A stretch of DNA of 64,000 nucleotides from Diphasiastrum complanatum (taxonomy: Eukaryota > Streptophyta > Lycopodiopsida > Lycopodiales > Lycopodiaceae), in contig CM055102.1 of the NCBI GenBank assembly GCA_029204225.1, positions 11,359,245 through 11,423,244 of the forward strand. Reading direction: 5' to 3'. The position numbers were made by a program, and so were the translations under genes. Positions 21,062 to 62,253 of this stretch are shown here, one piece after another. Position 1 is the stretch's first letter. Every line of letters begins with the position of its first letter. A model generated the notes under the pieces. That model was not told the origin of the DNA, searched no databases, and saw only the letters and a program-made list of their open reading frames with translations.

Positions 21062-22477
21062 TCATCTTGATAAATCTGGTTTATTCACAAGATACTTTAG
21101 AGCATAATGATCAACATGAGAAATAAAAGCATATCCCAGCAAATAATGCCAAAAAAATTTAACAGTGAAAATCATTCCGAGTGCTTCCCTTTCTGCAGCC
21201 GAAATTTCGAGGCACTTAGCTGTCGACTTGCATAGTATATGGGATGGTCTTTTTTCTGATCGTTCTTCTAGCTTAGACATATTCCAGTAACAAATGCAGA
21301 AATATCAACATAACTATGAAATAAAATAGCCCAGTTGGGTGGTCTCAGAATAGGAGCATTGATCAACCTTTGCTTAAGTTCTTCGAATGCTCTCTGCTGT
21401 TCATTCGTCCACAAGTATTCCACTTGTTTCTTAAGTAGATGCGTAAGAGCGACAACAATAGAGACATGATTTTGGATAAATCTCCGATAATAATCGACAT
21501 GTCCTAAGAAAGCTCTTACTTCATGTAGATTTGTTGGTATTAGGAGGTTCTTTATAAGCTCGATTTTATCTTTATCGACCTCTATTCTTCTGTTTGATAT
21601 TCTGTGTCCAAGTAAAATTCCTTCTTTCATACCGAAAAAACATTTCTTTGGATGAAGGAATAAACAAGTATCTTGACACCGTTGCAATGTAAGTTTCAGC
21701 TTCTGTAGATGTGTTTTTATGTCACTATATACACAGAAATCATCAACGAAAATTATTCAAGAAAAGTTCTTAGGAAGGCAGCAAAAATTAACATCATAAT
21801 TCACTGAAAAGTCGCTGGTGCGTTGCAAAAACAAAGGGCATTTTGTTGTAGGCATAAGTGCCCCAATCCGTAGTGAACATGGTCTTTGAACGATCCTCCT
21901 TTCTCACTCCAACCTGATTATAACCATAGAAACCATCATAGAAATTGTAACGCTCTTGAACGGCAACATGATCTAAGATAGAATCGGTGAAGGGCAGAGG
22001 ATGATGATCCTTCCTTGTGGCAGCATTAAGCTTTCAGAAATCCTGGCATATTCGTATTTTGCCAGTCTTTTTCTTTGGAACAACAACAATGTGAGAAACC
22101 CATTCACTGCTTAAAATGAGATAGATAATATCTGCCTTAAGGTGCTTGTTGAGTTCGTCTTTAACCATGAGGGAGTACTTTGGATTGAGACGATACTGTC
22201 TTTGCCGAACAGGTGCAACATCTTCTTTAAGATCAATACGGTTGTCTCCAAATTCTGCAGGTATACCTTTCAAATCGTCGAGTGACCAAGCAAATACATC
22301 TTGGTACTCCTTCAACAATTCCGTGAATTCAGCTAATTCCGTCTCTCCAAGTGACTTTGAGACATGTACAAATCTGCCAGGTGCAAGTTCAATTAGTTCA
22401 GTAGAATTTGGTAGAATGATATCTTCTGTCATACTGGCCTTGGTATGGCCATGAATTTTGCGCATGGTTGACTCCAT
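21062..22477 (-). pseudogene. Gypsy-2 reverse transcriptase and RNase H
   Basis: RT fingers start at about 22340 (DVFAWSLDDLKGIP, VVVPKKKTGKIRICQDF). The palm follows in other frames near 22020-21700 (HHPLPFTDSILDHV, FYDGFYGYNQV). RT connection is at 21687 (HPKKCFFGMKEGILLGHRI, VRAFLGHVDYYRRFI). RNase H is at 21380-21062 (ILFHSYVDISAFVTG, AAEREALGMIF, HYLLGYAFISHVDHYALKYL). The frame changes at 22034, near 21700 and near 21280. I did not find an intact YxDD box in one frame. Confidence 0.85.
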
Positions 22478-22831
22478 AGATATATTCTTTTCGTTAGCCT
22501 GGTTTTTGTTACCAAATTCTTGTTCAAATTCATCACTTGAATCATCATCAGACTCTTTAGAGTTCGTGTCTGCACATTTATTTCTTTATCCACAACATCC
22601 GCTTCAGTGTTGAGGCATCAAAGAATTCTTCTTCGTCAGTATTTTCATAGCATTAGAAATATTGCACTTCGATGTCAGATGCATTGGATAAAATATTTAA
22701 TGCATAAGAAGAATCTTCTTAGGTAAAACTGGTGTCAGACAAAGGAGTTTCACCTTCGTATTTGTCACGACTCCAAGTGATTATTTATTCTGCTGGCTTA
22801 CCTCGATTATTGGTCTCACCAGTTTGAAATC

Positions 22832-24750
22832 TCAACTCTCTGGATTTCCAATGAACACTTGCTTTGATTGATAAAGCCAAGGCCGTCCAATTAGCACATA
22901 ATGAGATGGAAAACCAAGTGGTTTGATGACTATAAAATTCATTGTGAAAGGCTTGGCTTGAATGTAAATAGTAACATCCTTCAATTCTCCAATAGGCTTT
23001 TGTCGCATCGAATCTGCTAACTTGATATTTTGTTGTGTTGGTTGAATGTCAGTTAGCCCCAAAGCATGAGCTGTGTCTTCTATTATTATGTTGCGCTTGA
23101 ACCAGAGTATATCGGCACTTTTTTAATCAAACATCCCGCAATGGTGACATCAATTTTAGGTGCGCCAAGATCTCCTAAATCAATAAACAATACACCAACA
23201 TCTGGCAAAGAAACTATTTTCTTCTTTTTAGGGTACGACAATAAGTGTTGTCTGCCAACAATTATTCAAAAGTGATGTTTGGACAAAGAGATCCAATATC
23301 AGTCACTATATCATAGTCCTTCATCTTCGCTTTCGAGATTGGCTTGTCAATAACGGCACTAGACAATTTGGTCTTCGGTATTTCATCGTCCCTTTCCTCG
23401 AACGTGACCGGCTTCTCTGCAACAGCTGACAGTAGTTTAGTATTAATAATTTTTTTTGCTTCTGCTGAGATGTCTTTTGCAAATAATTTTGCAGCATTGC
23501 GGTCGTAGTCGGGGTCATCTTTAAGATCTTCTTTGGTTGTAGATTTATTTGTTGACTTGCTTGAAGATTTCTTCTTCGAAGAGTTTCTGCGCTTCGTTGA
23601 AGATTTATGTTCAGGTTTCGAATAGTCTTTGCTTCTTGTTGTGACTTTGAATAGCTTTTCCATGTCACTTGGCCAGGACTGGTTTTATGTCTTTGCCAAT
23701 TGTCCTTCAATAATATCAATCCTCTGCACAATAGCATCAGTCGAAGCTTTTGCTTTCAAGTATGCAGTAGCTGGTGTTGCTACATACTGATACTTAGGTC
23801 GCGGCTTCTGCGGCTGAGGGCAGTCAGGATACTAGTGGCCAGGTTCCCTACAATTTGAGCATAGTGGTACATAACCAATCGGCTTTCGTGACTGAGGACT
23901 GTCAGGTGAAAAATGTCTTGGCTCTCCACATTTGTAACAGTTGTCTGACACTAGTTTGGTCGTGGTTTGTGACTTCATCGCTGGTCCAACAAATTCAGGA
24001 GGATTGTGTCTTCTTGATGCGAACTTTGGTCTATCCTACTGGGCTGATGCTGCAGTACCCTGAACATAATTAGTAGTCACATCATTCTAAAAAAGAAAGA
24101 GTACCTCCTGGGCAATATACTTTACATTCACAGTGGTGCAGTCTTCCTTAGTATGTCCAGAAGTTTCACATCTCATACACCACATTCTCGAGTTGGAAGA
24201 AGAAGCTTTTGGTCTTTTGTTTGCAACTTTAGAGATCTGCACTTTCAAATCATTAAATTTTTTATTAAGGTCAGCCATATTACTCTTCCAAAGCTGTTTG
24301 ACTTTAGAAGTTGATGACTTATCCTCGATAGTTTTCATGTCGTCCTTCCGTTTGGATTGTCGTTTACTTCTTTTATCTCCTTTATCAGTTTCTGATTCCG
24401 AGGAATCACTGCTATCAGACTCCGAAATTGAAGAACTGGAATTTGATTCAGTATCTGAATCATCTTTGCTATCACTAGAATCAGTTTTAGACTTATAAGA
24501 TATTTTAGTTGAGCGTCGCTTTCGTGCTAGTTTCGAGTTCTCAAAGTTCTCAGCACTAGCTATTACTACTGCTAAGGAAGTCATGTCCCCTTTGTTGGAT
24601 TTACTCCTCCTACTCTCCTAAATCCCATTTTAATCTGCCTCCATTCATGCTGCATATTTTTCTAACGTTGTCACGCAGTCCGCATTTTCTACACGCAAAT
24701 TCGCACAGACGAAGAAAAGGCGAATGAATCGCGACATTGTGTTCTTACAG
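22832..24750 (-). pseudogene. Gypsy-2 gag and protease region
   Basis: Gag can be read from about 24750 (FIRLFFVCANLRVENADCV) through several stop codons into the open frame 24584-24087. That frame carries a long Ser/Asp/Glu run and a knuckle CMRCETSGHTKEDC. Further knuckles near 23950-23850 read CYKCGEPRHF and CSNCREPGH. A Lys/Ser-rich linker follows (23663-23262). The protease tail at 23062-22832 includes FPSHYVLIGRPWL. The acidic run superficially resembles nucleolin but lies in a gag context with zinc knuckles. Confidence 0.75.
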
Positions 24751-24999
24751 AGGTCATGGTGACAAGCGAAAAGGGGACACTACCTTACTGAATGCCAAAG
24801 GTGCCCTGACAGATAAGGCACCCTATAAATCTTATCTTAAGGCCATTCGTAAGAGTGACGCACTTTTGCGTCATCACCAACGTTCACTTTAGTACTGGCT
24901 AACGTCGCACCCTTTTCACCCTCACCCCATGCAATTGCGCTAACAGATTGGACAACGATTGCAGCCACCCACGATCTCCTACAGACAACACATCCACTC

Positions 25000-25664
25000 T
25001 ATACTTTCGCATCTGCACACCTTTAATATTATGTATATATATATTGGATACCAGATGCGTATTCGATGATGATGATGATTAGATGATCAAGTGAGTGAAT
25101 AAGAGACTAAGAGAAGATGTTTCATTCCTCATTACAAATAGAAATAAGCTTTGTAGGGCATGCGGTTTCGTCTGCTACAGTCTTGTGCTCTACCGCATTA
25201 TTGACTTGTATACTTGATATACTTAATCTGACACAATTCATATGTTCTGCGTTTTAGATATGTCAATATTGCTATGCTTATTCTTCATTCAATCTGATTT
25301 ATCTTGTTGCTCTTTATGGTAATAGACAATTAACTTTTAGTCTTGTCTTTCGCGAATAATTTGCGACTAATTATCAGTCGAGCACAGTCTAGCTTTTCAC
25401 GAATCATTCGTGACAGATAATTTGTCTTGCAATTTGCGACAAATTATTCATCTAGCGCTTCATCCATTTAAATGTTTGGCTACGTAATCTAGAATGACTA
25501 TGATTTCTATTCTGATAGGTGTAGTCATGCTTACGGAGGGAGTCAAATAATTCATTCCGCTGAGCACGAACATTTTCTATTCGAGTTTGCTTCTCGTTCG
25601 TTTCTTGTTCGAGTTCGTTTCTCGTTCGTGTTCGTCATTTATTCTTACTCCCTCTCTCCCAACA
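25000..25664 (+). repeat. Probable 5' LTR of copia-4 (left edge unresolved)
   Basis: The right end is clear: ...CTCTCCCAACA at 25654-25664, directly before a copia primer site. The left end is not established, because no second LTR is present for comparison; 25000 is approximate. The stretch holds repeated TTCGTTTCTCGTTCG-like words near its end. Confidence 0.5.
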
Positions 25665-25676
25665 TGGTATCAGAGC
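25665..25676 (+). other. Copia-4 primer-binding site
   Basis: TGGTATCAGAGC, complementary to the 3' end of initiator tRNA-Met, lies immediately after the LTR end CA. Confidence 0.85.
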
Positions 25677-25821
25677 AATCTTTATAGCTTGATAAGCTCC
25701 CATAGTACAAGACTCTACTAGCCGATAGAGTAATTGTTTTCTTGTTATGTATTTTTCAGTATCAGATTTTCATACTTAAGTCACTGATAATTTCTCCTAT
25801 CACTTAGACTAATTCTTCCCC

Positions 25822-27590
25822 ATGGATTCCCAAGGGAAAGCTAGTTCTCTCATGGACAAGCTTGATGGAGCCAATTACCATATGTGGAAATCTAAGATCA
25901 AGACTGTACTAATGGCAAAAGAATTGTACGACGTTGTTACAAGTGTAGAAGGGAAACCCAAAGCGGACGACACGACAATCGCCAGATGGAAGCTGAAGGA
26001 TGGAAAAGCTTTCGCGCTGATCATCCTCAACATCACGGATACACAGGTCGGCCATGTATCCGGAGCTCAGACATCGAAAGAAGTCTGGGATATCTTGAGC
26101 ACGCTATAAGAAGTGCGAGATATAGCTTTTAAGCTACATCTCAAGAAAAAATTCTACTCCCTCAAGATGACAAATGATGATTCTCTGCAGAATCACATTA
26201 ATCAATTCAAGAACCTGCTAAGGCAAATGGCCGCTGTCGGATCTGTCATAGACAATCAAGACGCAGTGATGCAACTGCTTACAAGCTAGCCAAGTTCTTA
26301 CGATAGCTGGGTGATGATCATCACGACTCATCCAGAGTTGACTCTTTCGAGAGTCATCATTATGTTGTTGTAGGAAGACACGTGAAGGAACGAAGCCTCA
26401 AGTTCATCAACTGATTCTCACGCCTTGTACACCAACAAGGGCACAACAAAGCAGAAGAAGAAGAAAGGCTCGAAGCTATCGAAGCCAGACCAGAAACCAG
26501 CTCAGCACAAGGAACAATCGAATCCGCAGACAAAGAAGAAGTTGTTCTGCAGATACTAATAAAGCACTGCTGCGAAAATCGAGGGCCATACTAATTCCAC
26601 AGTGCCGAGGGACCGACATTATTTCAAGTCGGGAGTCCTGTGAGGGTATTTTCTGTAAATAAATAAATAAGGTCGAAAATAGAAAATTAGGTGCGAGGGT
26701 CAACCACAGAATACAAGACTGTCGAATACTTCAAGCGAATAACAACAACAAAGGGCAGTCGAATCAAGTGGCAAATGCAACTGCAGAAGCTCCACAGCCC
26801 ATTCAAGAAGTAGATCATGATGCCTTCATGACCAACCATCAAGGAGCATCTGGCAACAGTTCTTGGTTCTTGGATTCCGGAGCCACTCAACACATGACTA
26901 GTCTGATTGGCTGTTTCGAGTCCTATACACCTTACGGTACCCAGAAATTCGTTCACCTTGGCGACAATAGCACACAAGCTATTAAAGGTGAAGGAACTGT
27001 AAGATTATGCTTTGCAAATGATCAATCTAAGTTACTCTCCAAAGTTCTGTATGTACCTAGGTTATCCACGAATCTGCTCTCTGTAAGCAAAATCATAGAT
27101 CTAGGACACAGAATAGAATTTGAATGTGATCAATGTAAAGTGGTTGATAGGACAGACAAGATCCTAGCACTCGGAAAGAGACATGGATACTTGTATAAAT
27201 TAAGTCATTGTTTTTCTGCCTCTAGTCAGACTCTCAGTACTTCAATTCAATCAAATAAAGGTTTACTTTGGCATTATAGACTTGGTCATTTAAATTATGC
27301 TGTTGTACAACGAATGTCTAGACAATCTATTGTTCTTGATCTCAACTATCCTCGCGAAACAGTCGAGCTACCTGTCTGTCAAGACTGTCGAGTTGGAAAA
27401 CAGACTAGGAAGTCAAGCCATCAGCATGTTGATAGAGGATTGCTAGATGTTGTACATTTAGATATTTGTGGCCCGATGAAAAATCCTTCGTTGAAGGAAG
27501 CCAAGTATTTTGTAACCTTTATTGACGAATTCTCGAGAAGAATGATGGTGTACTTCATAAAGAAGAAATCAGAAGCCTTCAACTGCTTAC
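25822..27590 (+). mobile_element. Copia-4: gag, protease and partial integrase
   Basis: Gag starts at ATG 25822 (MDSQGKASSLMDKLDGANYH, then MWKSKIKTVLMAKELYDVV), which sets the start because of the classic N-Y-x-x-W-K. It continues in frame past stops near 26107 and 26288 to a Lys-rich end at about 26560. After a frameshift the frame from 26768 carries the protease DSGATQHMT, the pre-integrase region LLWHYRLGHLNYAVV with CQDC, and the integrase start VVHLDICGPMKNPS and FVTFIDEFSRRMMVYF. It ends at KKKSEAF near 27585, with the rest of pol missing. Downstream sequence is unrelated. It is a dead element truncated at its 3' side. Confidence 0.9.
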
Positions 27591-27705
27591 CCATTACCCA
27601 TTCTTGATGTCATCTCTTCCTTGGAGCACATCACCCATTCTCACAAATCCACTTCACGACACCAACCATTCTCACTTCACCCATTCTCCATGCATTTCAC
27701 CCATT
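27588..27705. repeat. Short interspersed CACCCATTCTCAC motif cluster
   Basis: Variants of CACCCATTCT(C) recur about seven times in 118 bp at the 3' break of copia-4. No gene is seen. Confidence 0.6.
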
Positions 27706-28126
27706 CTTACCTATTGAACTAGTCTACCAACTGCCTTTAACATGTTGTGACAGGTGTATCGGCGAAAGATCTTTTTTGCCAACATTATATTGCTTGCTAA
27801 ATAGGTCATAATGGGTTGGAGGGTGACGCATTTTCTCCTGGCTCAGGAGAGCAAGCAGGAGGTTGGATAGCGCACAGGTCAACTGTCGCATGGGTCCATG
27901 TAGTCAACGAAATGACCGAGCGCTCCACAAGCCCCACCCACATAAGCATGGCCTATTGCTAATAGCTTATTAAAAGCTGGAGACCTAAAAGGAAAGAAGA
28001 AAAGAAAAACAAAAGAAAAAGTACTTATATTTGCCAATGCCATACTGACACGTGTATGGTCTTCGTCTCTCCTTGCAAAACCCTTATCAATCGTCACCGT
28101 TGGCAGGTCTCTCTTTTCTCTTATAT

Positions 28127-28130
<4 letters not shown>
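27706..28130 (+). promoter_or_regulatory. Putative nucleolin promoter region
   Basis: This intergenic stretch precedes the (GA)n tract and the inferred 5' exon. A TTATATGG word (28110-28118) just upstream of the GA tract could act as a TATA region. AAACCCTT at about 28077 resembles the plant telo box (AAACCCTA) found upstream of many ribosome-biogenesis genes, nucleolin among them. The transcription start is not determined. Confidence 0.4.

Positions 28131-28166
<36 letters not shown>
28131..28166 (+). repeat. (GA)18 tract at the nucleolin 5' end
   Basis: 36 bp of pure AG repeats, followed by GGAGGGTTTAG. The reverse complement of that word contains CTAAACCCT, another telo-box-like motif. 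GA tracts in plant 5' regions are often bound by GAGA-binding (BPC) factors. It could also be a target of the (TC)n-associated LINEs described in intron 2. Confidence 0.6.
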
Positions 28167-28169
<3 letters not shown>

Positions 28170-29697
28170 GGTTTAGTAATAGGGCGAGCGAACTGATATC
28201 TGGTTCTTCTGATCTGCGCCTCTTTCCCTGCTGCTGCAAGGGCGACCTCCTTGTTCTCATCTGCGCGTTGTTCGCTGCTCCTGGGAAGTAAGTTTGGTTT
28301 TCTGAAGTGCTCCTTTTCGCATGCAATAGACGATAAATGTCCGTCTGCGAACTGAGTTAGAGGGACACTGTTTAGTACATGCAGTCTCATCACTGATCAG
28401 TTTGCAGGTGCCTTGCAGTCTCTCTCTCTCTCTCTCATCATGTCGTTGCTTTTGTATTTTGCTTATTTTGTTTCGTGCTGTCTGTCATATGACGCCTTTC
28501 CGAGTTCTTTGTTTGCTGGGTATTATTATGTTGGTGAGAGGTCTTTTTGATGCGATTTGATTTCATGTGTGTATGTAGCGCAGAATTTGGTGGGTCAGAT
28601 TTGCTCCGCCACTCCCGCATAAGCTTTGCTCCGCCGCTCCAGCTGCTCCAAGTGACGCACCCCTGCTTGCTTCGCACTCTATTCTGGTTACTTTTCTTTT
28701 GTCTGCCTTTAATTGGAGGTGAAGGTTTCTTGCTTATTTTCAGCTCGTGAACTGATTCACTTTCAGATTTTATTTAAAATTTCTATTGTCTTTAAAATTT
28801 TAGGTATTTTTACTTGTTTCTGGTCAGTAAGTTCTGACTTTTTCCCAGGAATGTTTATCCAGGGCTCAAAGCTTTGGTGACATATCTTTGTTCTTCTGTT
28901 TGAATCTGATGTGTTGTTTGGTAGTACCGTCTTACATTTCTGGGGTAATATTTTTCAAAAAGTAGTGGCCTTTGGAACTGTACAAGTTCTTGTTTTGTGT
29001 GGTACTGGGCAGATAGCACAGATACCTGTGCCAAGGTTTTGGTGTTGGAACGTACAGTACGTATGTAACGTACTGCCCCAAAACGTTTTGAAAAATCAAT
29101 AAAAAAAAGTAAAATAAGCTTCCTTTTTCTACTTTTCTGCTTCCCATGATTTGTCTGAGTCGCGAGCAGTGTTGCCTCCCTTGAATTGTCTCAGTCGCGA
29201 GTAGTGAATCCAGCAGTGACCTTTGTGATTACTGTGTACTGTGTAATCCGGTCAGTACTATGATGTTTTTCATAGCAAATCATACAGCCATTGCGATTTT
29301 GTGCAAAAAGCACCTGGAATCGGGACCTTAGTACTGCAACGTCTTTCATAGCGAATCATGCAGCCATTGATGATTGCCATTTTTTGCAAAAAGCCAGATG
29401 TGCGTCAGTTCATTGCCAACACCAAGCAAAGATGCACATCAGTTTACAAGCCATGTCTCCTATTGTTTGTCGACTCCTACTTGATCTGCTCTTTCGCAAG
29501 AAAACCCAAAAAAAAACAGTATGTACTAAAATAAAAATAATTTCAAGGCTCATTCTGGAACACGTTTCATTCCAGAACAGGCAACTTTGGCAGATTGGAA
29601 GCATTGTGTCTTGATTATGGATGCTTTATGATATTTATTTGTGGCGTGTTGATACTAATCCAAAATTATTCACAGGTAGTGCACTTGATACTGAGAC
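28167..29697 (+). other. Nucleolin 5' UTR with an intron
   Basis: A splice donor GTAAGT follows 28287 and an acceptor TTCACAG ends at 29675. This gives a 5' exon ending at 28287, a 1388-bp UTR intron (28288-29675) and 22 nt of UTR before the ATG at 29698. Within the intron are tandem near-duplications: TTGTCTGAGTCGCGAGCAGT and its variant (about 29150-29210), and a roughly 80-bp block with CATAGC(A/G)AATCAT(A/G)CAGCC (about 29255-29400). The 5' exon and its start are inferred. Confidence 0.5.
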
Positions 29698-58074
<28,377 letters not shown>

Positions 58075-61000
58075 AAAAATCAGTGTTGCCAGAGTTCTTA
58101 CCACAGTAGTCTTTGTTTCAAAAAGAGTTAGCATCTGTATGTCTCCCTTCAAATGCTTGTGCGAAAGTAAGTGTCCACAGCTACTTTGTTGCTGTGTTTC
58201 GTTTTGCTTTCAATTTTGCCCCACAACGTGGCTTCTGTGTTGGCATTGTAGCCCGACAGCTTTTAGATACTGGCTCGTATGTGCAGGTTTCGTTAAGTTT
58301 TGACTATTGATCTGTAGCAAGAGGATCAGATCATAACTTTCCAACGAATTCAATATACAATTATCTAGCATATCTGTGTTGTTTAGTAATATGCCAATGT
58401 TTTTGGAAAATACATATACAGCTTTGGAGGTGTGCTAACTTTTTAAGAGCAGGAGCTTCAATTTGGTTTCTTTTTTGTTGGGTTAGCTTTATTTAGTATG
58501 TCTGAGAATAGAACTCAGGTCCTTGGACTGGTATTTGCTGAACCTTAGCACGGTGGTGATGCCTCTGAATGAGCTAATGTTCCACTCGAGGAATGCAATC
58601 TAGACTTCTAGAGGACTTTTGGGATGCTTTTGTCAAAGGCTTGGCATTCCGGAGGGCAATTTTTTGAAATCTCCAACATTATCCAATTAGATACTCCTGT
58701 TATAAAAATATGAGGACATGCTCTCTTTTGGTGTGTTAAAGCACGAGTTGAATGCTAACCTGACTTCTGTAAGGGACCTGCACAGTGAGTTACTTAGCAA
58801 TCCTTTTGGAAGACAGGCTATGGCTGAATTTTAGATAGTTAATAAAATGTTACATTTTTTTATAGTTTTTGTGGTCTACTTTGCTATCTTTTCATTTTCA
58901 GTTTGTTCTAAATCCGCTCTTGTGAACATGGTTGACTTCTCAGCACTAGGTGATAAAAGGAAATCCAGATTTTTTCCAACTTGAGAAAGCCAATTATGTT
59001 CTGGAATACTGGGGGATAATATGAAGTCTTGCTAGTTACAGTTCTTTGTTTTGAATGCTTGTGATGTCCATTGATTTGTCTAATTTGGTTGCATGTATAT
59101 TTTTAGATCAAAGCTTTACCAAATGACCATACTGAGCACACAAATTTGTAATTTTTGATATATTCAAATTTCATGAAACTGACCAAAGAGTTAAGACAAG
59201 CTCACCATCGTAGCAATCTGTATAGACATGCTTTGTTAAGATACATGTGATGTGCTACTCGTAGATAAAGAGATTACTCAGTTTGCATGCAGTATCATCA
59301 AGAAGACACATTTTAGTTTATCTTGATACTTGAATACTGTTTTTGCACAAGCATTAACGTTTTTTTGCTTACAATATACAAAATACATAATCGAGGGCAT
59401 AATCAAGCTTTGGAAATAAGTGTACTGCTTGGGGATCTACAATATGAAAGTCCCATGTTCAAATTTTACTTTTGTAACTTAAGAAAGTGAAAAGCTACTA
59501 ATGAGGACTTCGGACTGATCAAGGTAATTGGTGAGGATATTAGATCAGTTCATTGTTTGCTAGAGGTTCTTTGAAATATGCAACTTTTTTTAGTGACCTA
59601 AGTAGGTTGAATAATACCATTGCCAACCACACTTGACTGACTTTTCAAAAAACACATAAACTCAAAAAATCTTTGTAGGTCTTAAAACCAGGTGGTTCGA
59701 TGTGAACTAAATATACAAGATTTATGTTCTGTAAATAAGATTGAACTCATTTCGCAAATAGTTAAATGCAGAGATGCGCATGGCTGATTGGATCTATTTT
59801 ACTGTTGCTATGTAGATAATTTTGTTATTAGCATACTATTCAAGATTCATTTCTGCAATGTGGAGGATAAAATTAGGATCTACTAGGATAAAATTAAGTG
59901 ATAGGTATAACCAGTATGTGTTCCCATGTTACCAGAAGCTTTAGTTAAAGAACATCTCAAATATGTTATTATGATTTTGCTCATGCCAGAACTTAACAAT
60001 GATCTTAATTGATCTACCTCCAAGAAGCTAATAATGTTATTTGTTTATCGAGCATCCAAAATTTAAATGTATTTCTCAACTGTAATTAGGGTTTTGTCAC
60101 TTAAATGAACAATAGTTGTTTTTGTTACGATTATGGAACCGTGGTAGGTTGACACTTATGGGGAGTTGTTGGCCAAGCTGAACGGTTGTCTTTTGTTTCC
60201 TCAAAAAAGTTTTGTACCATTCTTAAAATGTAGATGCTAAATATAAACTTGTTTCTCAAAGTCTCCTTAAAAAAGTTTTATTTTTAATGCCAGGATTTGG
60301 ATCAATCTTAGCTTTACTGCAAGCTTTGCTCTTGTTTGAGTTTATTTTTGTTTAAACTTTCCTTTCGGGGTGTATATATCTTTTTTATCACTAACCTACT
60401 AGTTTTTCCTATAAATAAATGCACCAGGGTATTTCTTCTTCTTCTTTAGTTTATTTGTTAGATGACATTGATAGGGTAGACAAAGAAGTTAGTCGAACTT
60501 ATTAACTTTTAATGCTTGTCAATCGTTGTCTATGCGTGAATGTTAGAACAAGGAATTTGCAACTCAACAAGCAAAATTATGATTTCAAGTAACTATGCAA
60601 AATAGTCACAATTTTTAAGGAGTGAGAATATCGAGGGTTACAATTTACCATGTTTACCTTGATGTCAACGTAGACTGTGAATCTAAATCAATTCTATATA
60701 TATAGGACAACAAAGAAAATATTTGAGATTTATTTTTTTGACGGAAATGTCTAGGAAATACCACTTTTTAATTTTGGAAAGAACTAAAATGAGAAAGAAC
60801 TTATATAATTGATTGTAACGTTTTATATTGTTTGCAAATGTGACACGCACTTTTCCAACATCTTACTAAAGACTTCGGTTATAGATTTGCCAAGGTATTT
60901 TTGGTATATACCATTCATCATTCATCAACCATTAAAATGTGGCACCCAAACAGTTAGTTTATTTGCATTCCTTGTTGTCATATTTGATCACTATCAATGA

Positions 61001-61429
61001 CAAATGGAGCATATGTTCACTCGCTTATACATGTTTCAATTTCGTGTGGATTAAACTCCACAAAAATGTAGATGTGATTTAAATATTTTAGGAAAGGATG
61101 AGAAAATTTCACCTAGGAAAGTATTGAAACTCTGAGAGATGCGTCATAAGATCATGGTGTGTCAATCTCCAAATGAAAGCATCCATACATATAAACACTC
61201 CAATTTGGATATAATTACAAAGTTGTAATTACACAAAATCAAATTTCAAAGAGCATATTACGAATATTTGACAATTGCAAAATAAGTGAGAGCTTTACAA
61301 GTATATAGATTTTCAAAAAAATACAATTTCAATACAACATTCACCTTTATACGAAGCCATGTATTTCCAATGGATTGGAAAAGAGGCAAAGAAATCATGT
61401 CCCTCCCTATTGCTATCGACCTATCTATC
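58075..61429. other. Nucleolin 3' flank, no gene seen
   Basis: AT-rich sequence with no conserved protein motif, RNA gene or LTR. The nucleolin 3' UTR and polyadenylation site must lie near the start, but I cannot point to them. The few short ORFs have random composition. Confidence 0.5.
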
Positions 61430-61990
61430 CTTTCCATATACACATTTGTTAATCCAAACTCATAATGTCCCTACCATGTCCAAATGGTTGTTTCAGAAAG
61501 ACATCCTTGTCCGTTATAAAAAATGTGATGGTCCGCTTCTCAAGTCTATTTTAGAGCAGTAACATCCAATCCTCATGCTATCAATCAAATCATTTATCCT
61601 TGGAATAGGATAAGTATTTTTTAAAGTGATCTTACCTTAGAGACCTATAATCTACACATATGTAGAAAGATCTATTTTTTATACCCACAAAGTAGGTGCA
61701 CTAGAATGAGGATTACTAGATCCAGTGTGGCTCGACAAGTTTTTTGAAAAACCGGCATCATAAAATATCTGACTGTTTTTTATGCAAGCATATATACCTT
61801 TTTATGAGTAAAAAGTCTTTAAAAAATTGAGAAGATCTATAGAATGCAAGTTTTTCGCGGATAACTCAAAAGAGGTTTCTCGAGCATTGAATGGATTGAA
61901 CCAACTCTTTCACCATATACTCAGCCAATTGCCTTTTAACTTCTTTCTCTTCTTTAAAGGTTGGCTTATAACATGCCCTAAAATGTAGTC
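61430..61990 (-). pseudogene. Heavily decayed Ty3/gypsy reverse transcriptase
   Basis: The minus strand still reads FKEEKEVKRQLAEYMVKELV near 61960-61890. Near 61650-61540 it reads KITLKNTYPIPRINDLIDSM and then YCSKIDLRSG. These are consecutive landmarks of gypsy RT (EVKRQLxEYLxKGxI, then LNKITxKNxYPIPRIDDLxD). Sequence between them is scrambled by indels and stops. No other pol domains were recognised. Confidence 0.65.
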
Positions 61991-62016
61991 GAGATTGATT
62001 TTGAACTTTAGACCAT

Positions 62017-62072
62017 CCATTTAGCTAAATGAACTCGAGAAGATCCATTTAGCAAAATGAACTCGAGAAGAT
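62017..62072. repeat. 28-bp direct tandem repeat
   Basis: Two adjacent copies of a unit starting CCATTTAGC and ending GAACTCGAGAAGAT, differing at one base. Confidence 0.8.
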
Positions 62073-62253
62073 CGTGAAAATGCATTACAACAGATTACAA
62101 TGTAATTCCTTTTATCCATACCTCAAACAATTGCATAAATAGATTATCAATGGTTAATGGAGCAAAGTATTAGTGAAAGTTATGAAAATTATTATAGTAA
62201 AAGACTCTACTGATGAAAATAATTCTTAAAGTAGTCTTTGTGTTGATGTAATC

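Larger units (their letters stand above)
15744..24750 (-). mobile_element. Gypsy-2: large decayed Ty3/gypsy element with extra ORF
   Basis: Minus-strand order is gag with several zinc knuckles (24750-23830), linker and protease (23660-22830), RT (22477-21700), RNase H (21687-21062), integrase (20770-18060, split by a DNA transposon), a minisatellite (18055-17335), an extra ORF (17062-16100), a polypurine tract and a 3' LTR start. The 5' LTR was not found; the right edge runs into the copia-4 LTR region. Stops and frameshifts occur in every domain. Confidence 0.8.

Noticed and set aside
22146-22454. + strand ORF of 102 codons (also 24133-24498, 31610-31963 and 42134-42499)
   Set aside because: Antisense shadows of gypsy RT, gypsy gag, LINE RT and LINE ORF1, respectively.
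24087-24584. Ser/Asp/Glu-rich frame as a second nucleolin-like or nuclear protein gene
   Set aside because: It carries a CCHC zinc knuckle, is followed by protease and RT in the same orientation, and fits gypsy gag.
58500-58610. Second SINE candidate (GAGTTCTATTCTC on the minus strand)
   Set aside because: The B-box match is weak and no convincing A box is present.
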